From Dissophora ornata (Eukaryota; Mortierellomycota; Mortierellomycetes; Mortierellales; Mortierellaceae): a stretch of DNA of 36,523 nt. Under the pieces are notes generated by a model that did no database searches, was not told the DNA's origin, and saw nothing but the letters and a program-made list of their open reading frames with translations. This document shows positions 30,661 to 36,523 of the stretch, one piece after another; position 1 is the first letter of the stretch, and each line of letters opens with the position of its first letter. The position numbers and the translations under genes are program-made. The DNA is taken from NCBI GenBank assembly GCA_025201705.1, contig MU616853.1, positions 1-36,523 on the forward strand. The letters are read 5' to 3'.

Positions 30661-30740
<80 letters not shown>
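30661..30740. repeat. 80-nt uninterrupted poly(A) tract
   Basis: Eighty consecutive A residues follow the small gene. They look like the tail of a retroposed transcript. Frames through it (poly-Lys or poly-Phe) are artefacts. Confidence 0.95.
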
Positions 30741-30741
<1 letters not shown>

Positions 30742-30871
30742 CCCTTTGAGGCCATTGTGTTACTCCAGCCCTCTGACTATGTCTTCCAGCAAAAAAGAAT
30801 AAACAGACAGAAAGAACAAAGAACAAACAGAGTGATATGAGCTGCTCTGGAATTAAATGTTCCCGCAATTG

Positions 30872-31594
30872 TCAAAGCCGCTTAGGCAATGAGACCACCC
30901 TTGCGATCATGAGTTGGTCCAAAGCCCAGCAACCCGGCCATACTTGACTTAATGTCCCAGCAGAGAGTAAACAAGCAATGCGCTCTTGGATCATGGAAGT
31001 CTGACGTGGCACAGATTCCAGTAGCGTAGCTCTAATCCGTTTTCCAGCCCGTATTGTGCCCATTCACGGATATGTGTCCCGTTTACTTCCTGCGAGCTCT
31101 GGTAAGCTTGTTGGAGTTGTGACATATAGCATGTAGTCCAGGCCATCGTAATCCTCGTAATCGTGCCAGATGCAATCGGAGAAGGTCGGTTGCGCGCCAG
31201 AAGTAGGATATTGCGGCAGACGCTGTGCAGACGAGGACGGGAGCGACGGCAATATACTGTCATCGTATGCTTGCGTCTATTGCCCGTGAGGGGAGGATCC
31301 GCACTTTCGGCGTCGTGTGAAAGCGGACTCGCTTTTCTTGTCGTTCGTCATCGAATCGACGGAGCGAGTTCGTTCGCATTTCCGCGAAGGGGACAAGAAC
31401 GTCGGTCGCAGTGTGATAGTCATGCGAGCGTATCTAGGCGGTGTTGGTGTCATAGACTTCCATAATGGCCTCTTGGGCGCGGCGACGAGCTTCGGGAGTA
31501 GGTCTGTGATTGTAGACATGGAATGGAAGACGTGGGGGGTTTGGAGAATGGTGGCGCTTGGAGAGATCTTTCCATTTCGAACTTGGATGGCCAT
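30872..31594 (-). pseudogene. Unrecognised minus-strand coding remnant
   Basis: One minus-strand frame is open from 31594 to 30872 except for TAG at 31277-31279 and TGA at 31064-31066, which suggests a decayed gene, but I recognise no domain. In an adjacent frame the block THIREWAQYGLENGLELRYW (about 31070-31010) also looks protein-like, so a frameshift near 31080 is possible. Plus-strand frames across the region look like shadows. Confidence 0.25.
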
Positions 31595-32118
31595 CTTTAT
31601 ACATGTAGACGTGAAAGATGCGTATTCATGGATTGGTGCGCATTTGTTGATATTGATGATTATCTTTATTATTTTTTTTAAAGGAGCACTAATGATTTGT
31701 CATCACCGTCGGAGCCTCCTCCACCTCCATCAACGCCGACTGGCCTTACAGCAGTGGTGGCATAGATAGTGGCGTTACGGGCAAGGACATGGCCGACGAT
31801 ACTGTCATCAAGAAGCCTTGACTCCGTACCACTGCGTCGGATCCAAACACTACTGATTTGGCGATTAACTCTATTGTGAATAATGTAATAGATTAGTGTT
31901 TGGTCAAGTTAAAACATCTCATTTGACGATAGGAAGAAATACGTACAAAACACCCGGGAAGGTAGCCATCGTTCTTTGGTGAATTATCTGCTTCAGTTGC
32001 AGAATGGTGAGGTTTCCAGGACATTCCAAAATAAACGAAACCTGGATCTCTTCCTATCTTATAACGACCTGAAGATTATGGGTGTTCATCTTGTTGCTGC
32101 GGTGGTAGTTGTTGCTGT

Positions 32119-32252
32119 TTTTGTTGTTGTTGTTGCTGTTGTTGCTGTTGTTGCTGTTGTTGCTGTTGTTGCTGTTGTTGCTGTTGTTGCTGTTGTTGGT
32201 GTTGGTGTTGGTGTTGGTGTTGGTGTTGCTGTTGCTGTTGCTGTTGCTGTTG
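32119..32252. repeat. Trinucleotide repeat (TTG/CTG; CAA/CAG on minus)
   Basis: About 130 bp of interrupted TTG/CTG and GTT/GGT triplets. Read on the minus strand it encodes Gln with alternating Gln-His. No gene start or homologous sequence surrounds it, so it is best taken as a microsatellite. Confidence 0.9.
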
Positions 32253-32410
32253 ACACAAGTGGATGAAGAACACTGAGGGAGATGAAGGAGGTGAAGTGAG
32301 GTTGCTGTAGGAGAAGGTGGAAAGAAGCAGGCTAGCAATTTATGGTGATCGCTGGGGGTCTTCACAATCATCTGCTATGCAGAAGAAGCCTTTCCTTTTT
32401 TTAGAGTCGT

Positions 32411-32472
32411 ATTTGCATCTGTGTGATATTTGCATCTGTGTGATATTAACATCTGTGTAGTATTTGCATCTT
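32411..32472. repeat. 17-bp tandem repeat, about 3.6 copies
   Basis: Units of ATTTGCATCTGTGTGAT: two perfect copies, one with four changes and a partial fourth. Confidence 0.9.
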
Positions 32473-33452
32473 ATACCCGTCATAGTTGTCGTGCTTATAC
32501 GATCGCTGCAAGAAACGAGAATAGGCGGCTGCTTCTGGAGGAGATGAAGCTCAAGATAACAAACATAGTCTAAGAGCAGCTCGATGCCTACATTCCGTCC
32601 GATAACTTTGACATCACCTTTGGCCAGCCAGGCACTTGAATTTGCCGGTCTTTGTCCCCTTTGATTAGGCTCATGGCCAAAGGAGATTGTCGAAGAGAAG
32701 GAACAGAGACAGGTTTTCAAAGAGTTTAGGAGAACATGGGAGAAACGAAGTCTGCGGTGTATCCTTAATATCGATATTCAAGCAGCAGATTGAAATAAAC
32801 GTTATTCCTTCTCACTCTCTCTCGCCTTTTTTTTCTGAACCGCCTCCACTGCAGATCGTCAGGGAAGAAAATCAAGGCGCTCACAAATATGGAAATAGGT
32901 GGTTAGGAAGTACCTCCACTGCAGATTGTCATTCCAAAAATCCCAGCATCCAAAATCCTAAGACTCCTGAGCGAGGAGTGCCCCAAGAGTGGTAGAAAGA
33001 CCTAGCGATGTTCCCGCCAATATTGATTACAAACATGATCCATTGAAGGCCAACGAGGTACTGTAAGCAGTAAGGTGGCCTTGTTGTTGCTACGATATGC
33101 TGAGATTAAACATCACTTCCTTGCCTCCAAAAAAACAACATTGCGGGTTGCTGTCATCTATAACAGTTCCCAGGGTAAAAAATACTTATCAATGTTAAAA
33201 AAAAAAACTGGTACACTACACTTGACTGAATAACAAATCCTGGTCGCTCCTTGCATTCATGTTGGTTGCATGTCAACTCCTGTCCATTCAGTTCAGTTCA
33301 GGCAGCAAATCTACAACGGTGAAGTGGCGCTGGGAGGAGGCACTGTTTCCACGCCCTGTCGTCCTCCAAGGGGGATAGTCGCTCCTACAACCTATGCACC
33401 TGATGCCCATCACGCTCCTGAACAAGGATGACCCGACGACCAGAATAAAAAA

Positions 33453-33472
33453 ATATATATATATATATATAT
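33453..33472. repeat. (AT)n microsatellite
   Basis: About ten AT units after an A7 run, inside the Ty3 integrase relic. Confidence 0.9.
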
Positions 33473-33479
33473 GCCAGCG

Positions 33480-34440
33480 ATGGCACCACCAGCGACCCAG
33501 ACCCCTGCGGGTCATTCCGATTCCTGAGGCATCCGACCGCCTCACAAAGATGGCGCACTTCATCCTAATGAAAGACAAGGTGGATGCTTCAGGTCTTGTT
33601 ACCTTTTTCTTGTTGCATCATGACTGCTCATGGCCTCCCTGATGATATTGTCACAACCGCGGATCAGTCTTCACTGCTGGTTATACCACGACATCCATTG
33701 AAGTACTCGAAGTCAAGTAGAACCTCACTACTGCCTTCCTCCAGCAAACAACCGGACAAACGGAACGCACCAGTGCTTCCCTAGAACAACACCTGCGCTA
33801 CCTCATTAATTACCGACAGGATGATTAGTCAATGCTACTCCCGTAGGCAGAATTCTGTTATAACAACACTGTCCACTCGTCCACGAACCAGGTCTGGTTC
33901 CTTGTCCCCCATGGTTTTCTCCCACGGTTCAGCGTCAATATTTACCGCATCTGCGCAGCGCACCCAGCTGCCCACCATCGCCTGGAAGTCTTGAGAAACA
34001 TCTAGGAGGACCTGGAGTTCCATATCGTGTATGCGCAGGAAGCAGGGGAACGAGCATACAACCACCACGCCATGCAGCAGCCTGCCCCCACCCCCGGCGA
34101 TAAGGTATGGTTGCTCAGGACCAACGTCAAGACGACGCGCCAGTCAATCAAGCGGAATATCCGCAAGCTCGGCCCTTCAAGATCATTGTGGCTGTCAACT
34201 CCCGATCCTTCCACCTGGCACTTCCCCAGAGATATTATAGATCCACACTGTATTCCATGCCTCGCTGCTGGAGGCATACAATGCCAATGCCATAGAAGGG
34301 TGCACGGCAACGGCACCACTGCCGATCGAGGCCAAGGGCGAGATCGAGTATGAAGATAAAGCGGTGGCAGCTCCTGGAGAGGGAATTGCCACGAACTGCA
34401 CTCTATACCAGGTAATGTCATGAATTAAGGTCAAGGTCGG
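33480..34440 (+). pseudogene. Ty3/Gypsy integrase relic
   Basis: Remains of the C-terminal pol region of an LTR retrotransposon. DRLTKMAHFI (about 33533-33562) is the conserved start of the Ty3 integrase catalytic core. Further on come a QTERTSASLEQHLRYL-like stretch (33745-33805), AEFCYNNTVHSS (33847-33882), and GDKVWLLR (34099-34122) with KLGPF-like sequence, the integrase C-terminal fold. TGA and several TAG codons and frameshifts (near 33610 and 34165) interrupt it. The stops fit C to T or G to A changes (for example W or Q codons to TAG). A polypurine tract and LTR start follow at 34744. Sequence upstream to about 33290 may belong to the same element. Confidence 0.75.
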
Positions 34441-34743
34441 GATGGAGCTGCGAAATGAAGGTGCTGCCTCATTTGCTCCATTAATGATTGCGTCGCGTCC
34501 CACACGCATCTCGCCTAGGCAACTGTAGTCGGCGTCCAATAGCCAATCATCACGCTGCCAGACCAGAGCGGTGTCCTAGAAATCATAGAGCGTGCAATAA
34601 AACGACTTGGAAAGTGGATAACAGGACAAAAAGATGGGGCTCCTTCATTGCACACCTGCTAATTTATATGCGACTGGGCCTGTGGCTGAAGTCGTCTTAT
34701 TTACATGCCTTGCGCCACCAATATAGCGCATGACTCCCTCTCC

Positions 34744-34758
34744 GGGGGAAGAATGTAA
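34744..34758 (+). other. Polypurine tract and putative 3' LTR start
   Basis: GGGGGAAGAA is followed directly by TGTAA at 34754, the usual layout of a plus-strand primer and the first bases of the 3' LTR in Ty3 elements. It follows the integrase relic in the same orientation. The other end of the LTR was not identified. Confidence 0.45.
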
Positions 34759-34987
34759 AGCATTCTGAGATTGTAAAGAGCTATGGTTGAGTGGACGCTG
34801 GCATGCAGTCGAGAAAAATTGGACCACAAAACCTCATGGGAAAATGTGACCATAAAAACCTCGTTGGTAAGACCCAGTGCATGGCGTTTTGTTTTCGTAT
34901 TTTTCGAGACAGGTTTGTAACCTTGCCTGTTTCTCGAACCAAGTTTCTCTCTTTTTTTTTAATTTTTTTTATTTACTTTTTTAGATT

Positions 34988-35622
34988 TTACTGGCCCAAA
35001 CTACGTGGCTGTGTAGAGTCCCATAGATGTTGAAGTGCGGCCAGCTGCTCCGAATATCGGAGGTGCCTTGTAGCGATATCCATCGTCTCTTCTAGTCCTC
35101 TTTTCTCCGACTCCAAGTGTTCCATGGTCCATCGGAACGCTTCGATACCCGCTGGTTCTGTTTCTGTCATGACGCGGTTATACATGGATACAGTAAGTTC
35201 ATGGAGTCCATCATACTTTTTTTGGAAGTGTGCTATCCGATCACGATGGAAGCGCTCACTGGAGATGGTCTTCGTTCTTTTGTGAACCGTCTCGGTTGTA
35301 TCAGGGCTGACACTTCGCTCATCATCCTCTGGCTGCGTGGGAGGCAGTGCTCGTTTGGACCTTGGTGACTGGACAGGGACCTTCACCTTGTTGTCGTCCG
35401 AGTCAGCCTCTTGCTTTATGGGCTGCAAGACTCGTCTGGACCGTAGTGGCGGAGGAGGAGTGCACTCCTCATCGGTGGCCCAATCAGGGTCCTCTGTTTT
35501 GACGTCTAACTCCTGTGAGAGAAGCTGGCGTACGGAGTTGCCACGCACTTCGAGGACGCCAAGTCGTTCACGTCCTCCTCGAAGTGAAGTTTCGGTGTCT
35601 TTGTTTTCGTTGGTTTGGGCAT
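34988..35622 (-). CDS. Unknown nuclear-type protein with disordered N terminus and C-terminal helix (two exons)
   Basis: Proposed exons 35622-35572 and 35512-34988, with a 59-nt intron (GTGAAC to CTCACAG, phase 0), give 191 residues. The in-frame ATG at 35734 overlaps the TATA box and is therefore unlikely to be used. The N-terminal two thirds are charged and Pro/Ser-rich (TPPPPLRSRR, a PRSKR basic patch, acidic TEDPDW). The last 70 residues, with ERFHRDRIAHFQKKY and a helical segment ending EQLAALQHLW, look like an amphipathic or coiled-coil domain. I recognise no family. The location between Ty3 fragments allows either a host gene or an element-borne accessory frame. Confidence 0.5.
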
Positions 35623-35733
35623 AGTGAGGTGGCTGTGATAATTTTTGTTTTATTATTATTTTTTTTTTTTTGAAATGAGCAAGATGTCGATGGAGGAGGA
35701 ATTGATGAGCAATGCTAAAGAACATCCTCTCCA

Positions 35734-35739
35734 TTTATA
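35734..35739 (-). promoter_or_regulatory. TATA box of the 191-residue protein gene
   Basis: TATAAA on the minus strand, 112 nt upstream of the proposed ATG at 35622 and immediately downstream of the CCAAT-box repeats. Confidence 0.5.
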
Positions 35740-35743
35740 CATT

Positions 35744-35890
35744 CATGCTGTCATGGATGTGGTTGACATCAACCAATGGTAAGCAGCGTCAACATGGAAT
35801 GCATGATTCACGCCATGTTGTCATGGGTTGTTGACATTAACCAATGGAAATGAGTAACGTCAATGACGAGTATATAAGGTGCAACCAATG
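35744..35890 (-). repeat. Diverged tandem promoter repeat with CCAAT boxes
   Basis: GTTGACATCAACCAATGG (35761-35778) recurs as GTTGACATTAACCAATGG (35830-35847) inside about 69-bp units, and a third CAACCAATGG lies at 35881-35890. On the minus strand these read CCATTGGTT, so the gene is preceded by three inverted CCAAT boxes. A plus-strand TATATAAGG at 35871 is also present, so divergent transcription is possible. Confidence 0.6.
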
Positions 35891-35929
35891 GTGTAGAGAT
35901 GTCAATTCGAGATCTGATGACGTGCTTTT

Positions 35930-36523
35930 TTATTTGTTCTGGGTGCGTTTTGATCTCTTTTTTCGGAGTGCATGCTTGTTCTTCACATCCAGCGCTGAAT
36001 GCGCCACGAACGGTTTATCAGACTTCAGGGAAGATCGCTCCTCCCAATAGTCTTCAAGGCACTTACGCTCGATAAAGCTTTCCGACGGTTCTCAAGTATT
36101 TTGCTCTGGTGGGTAATTTTTCCATTTTACGAGGTATCGAGTTTCCCCACCTGGGAGATCCTCATGATCGAGAATTTTTTCTACCTCGTAAAGGTCACCT
36201 TCAACAAAGTCATCCAGGACAAGTTTGAGCTGAGATGGTGCATATCGTCGCGGGAGTTGTTGACCAGTGCCGTCACGTAGAACGTAGGCACCGCCTTTGT
36301 TTTTTCGGACTACAATAAAAGGTCCTTCATAGGTAGGGGACAGTTTGTCACCCAAGATGGGATCCAGAGCCATAACTTTAGAGCCGTCAGGAAACTCATT
36401 GTGCAAAACAGTGCGATTAAATCGCTCAATCATTCTTTGCTGAGTGTTCTGAACATTTTTCTCCACGGCAGGAAAGACAACCTCGGTCATGTAATGCAGA
36501 CGCTTGAGGAGTTCCTCTTCAGA
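35930..36523 (-). pseudogene. Ty3/Gypsy integrase C-terminus with chromodomain, cut by window edge
   Basis: The frame enters from the right edge and encodes the integrase C-terminal fold (IERFNRTVLHNEFPDG, then LSPTYEGPFIVVRKNKGG) and a chromodomain (YEVEKILDHED, RYLVKWKNYP), which directs chromoviral integration to marked histones. At 36092-36094 a TGA replaces the expected Trp after PPEQNT. The same frame then stays open through EPSESFIERKCLEDYWEE and a basic tail to TAA at 35930-35932. One nonsense codon (TGG to TGA) therefore seems the only visible damage. It is a different copy from the plus-strand relic at 33.5 kb. The rest of pol is outside the window. Confidence 0.8.

Larger units (their letters stand above)
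31595..33289. other. Gene-free stretch with simple repeats
   Basis: No gene could be supported. A minus-strand frame at 32340-32720 and a plus-strand frame at 32687-32995 are without motifs. It contains the CAA/CAG repeat and the 17-bp tandem listed separately, and a direct repeat CCTCCACTGCAGATYGTCA at about 32844 and 32911. Confidence 0.45.

Noticed and set aside
30528..30868. Poly-Lys and poly-Phe reading frames
   Set aside because: They are translations of the 80-nt poly(A) tract.
32054..32273. Poly-Gln/His and poly-Asn frames on the minus strand
   Set aside because: Produced by the trinucleotide repeat; no unique flanking coding sequence supports a gene.
1..36523. CRISPR arrays, tRNA or rRNA genes
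   Set aside because: No spaced identical direct repeats, cloverleaf candidates or rRNA signatures were noticed; this is a visual scan, not a tRNA search.

Overview
The window reads as genomic DNA of a fungus, most likely an early-diverging (Mucoromycota/Mortierella-like) lineage. That placement is an inference from spliceosomal GT-AG introns of about 60-160 nt, TATA boxes and AATAAA poly(A) signals around compact genes, the small-gene style, and the mix of Fanzor, MULE, LINE and chromodomain Ty3 elements. I could run no database search.

Layout. 1-1.73 kb: decayed IS630/Tc1-mariner-type DDE transposase. 1.94-4.07 kb: seven-exon group A flavoprotein monooxygenase with two micro-exons. 5.25-6.89 kb (minus): intronless berberine-bridge-type FAD oxidoreductase. 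7-10 kb: mostly non-coding, with a tandem repeat just upstream of a TATA box. 10.2-14 kb: coding debris, including a heavily decayed Fanzor (TnpB-like RNA-guided nuclease family). 14.9-16.6 kb: intact AAAP amino-acid permease, followed by a possible 39-residue protein. 17.2-24.1 kb: repeat-rich flank, a lightly damaged second Fanzor, then a MULE transposase with intact DDE and SWIM residues, both on the plus strand. 24.4-25.4 kb: LINE reverse-transcriptase relic. 25.7-26.1 kb (minus): unknown fragment with a Fanzor-like helix motif. 26.6-27.6 kb: 7-TM membrane protein. 28.8-30.7 kb: three small genes (a B12D/NDUFA4-like complex subunit and two disordered hydrophilic proteins), the last followed by an 80-nt poly(A). 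31-33 kb: debris and simple repeats. 33.3-34.75 kb: Ty3 integrase relic ending at a polypurine tract/LTR junction. 35.0-35.6 kb (minus): unknown two-exon gene with a duplicated CCAAT promoter. 35.9 kb to the right edge (minus): chromodomain end of another Ty3 integrase with one nonsense codon.

The host genes (monooxygenase, BBE-type oxidase, permease, 7-TM protein, small mitochondrial-type subunit) look independent rather than an operon or obvious biosynthetic cluster. The most interesting content is the pairing of a Fanzor with a cut-and-paste MULE transposase on one strand, next to other Fanzor remnants. Both partners carry few lesions (a T-run frameshift, a GT to GA splice donor, a C-run frameshift, TAG stops), which suggests a recently inactivated Fanzor-carrying DNA transposon. 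Many nonsense codons in the transposon relics are explicable as C to T or G to A changes.
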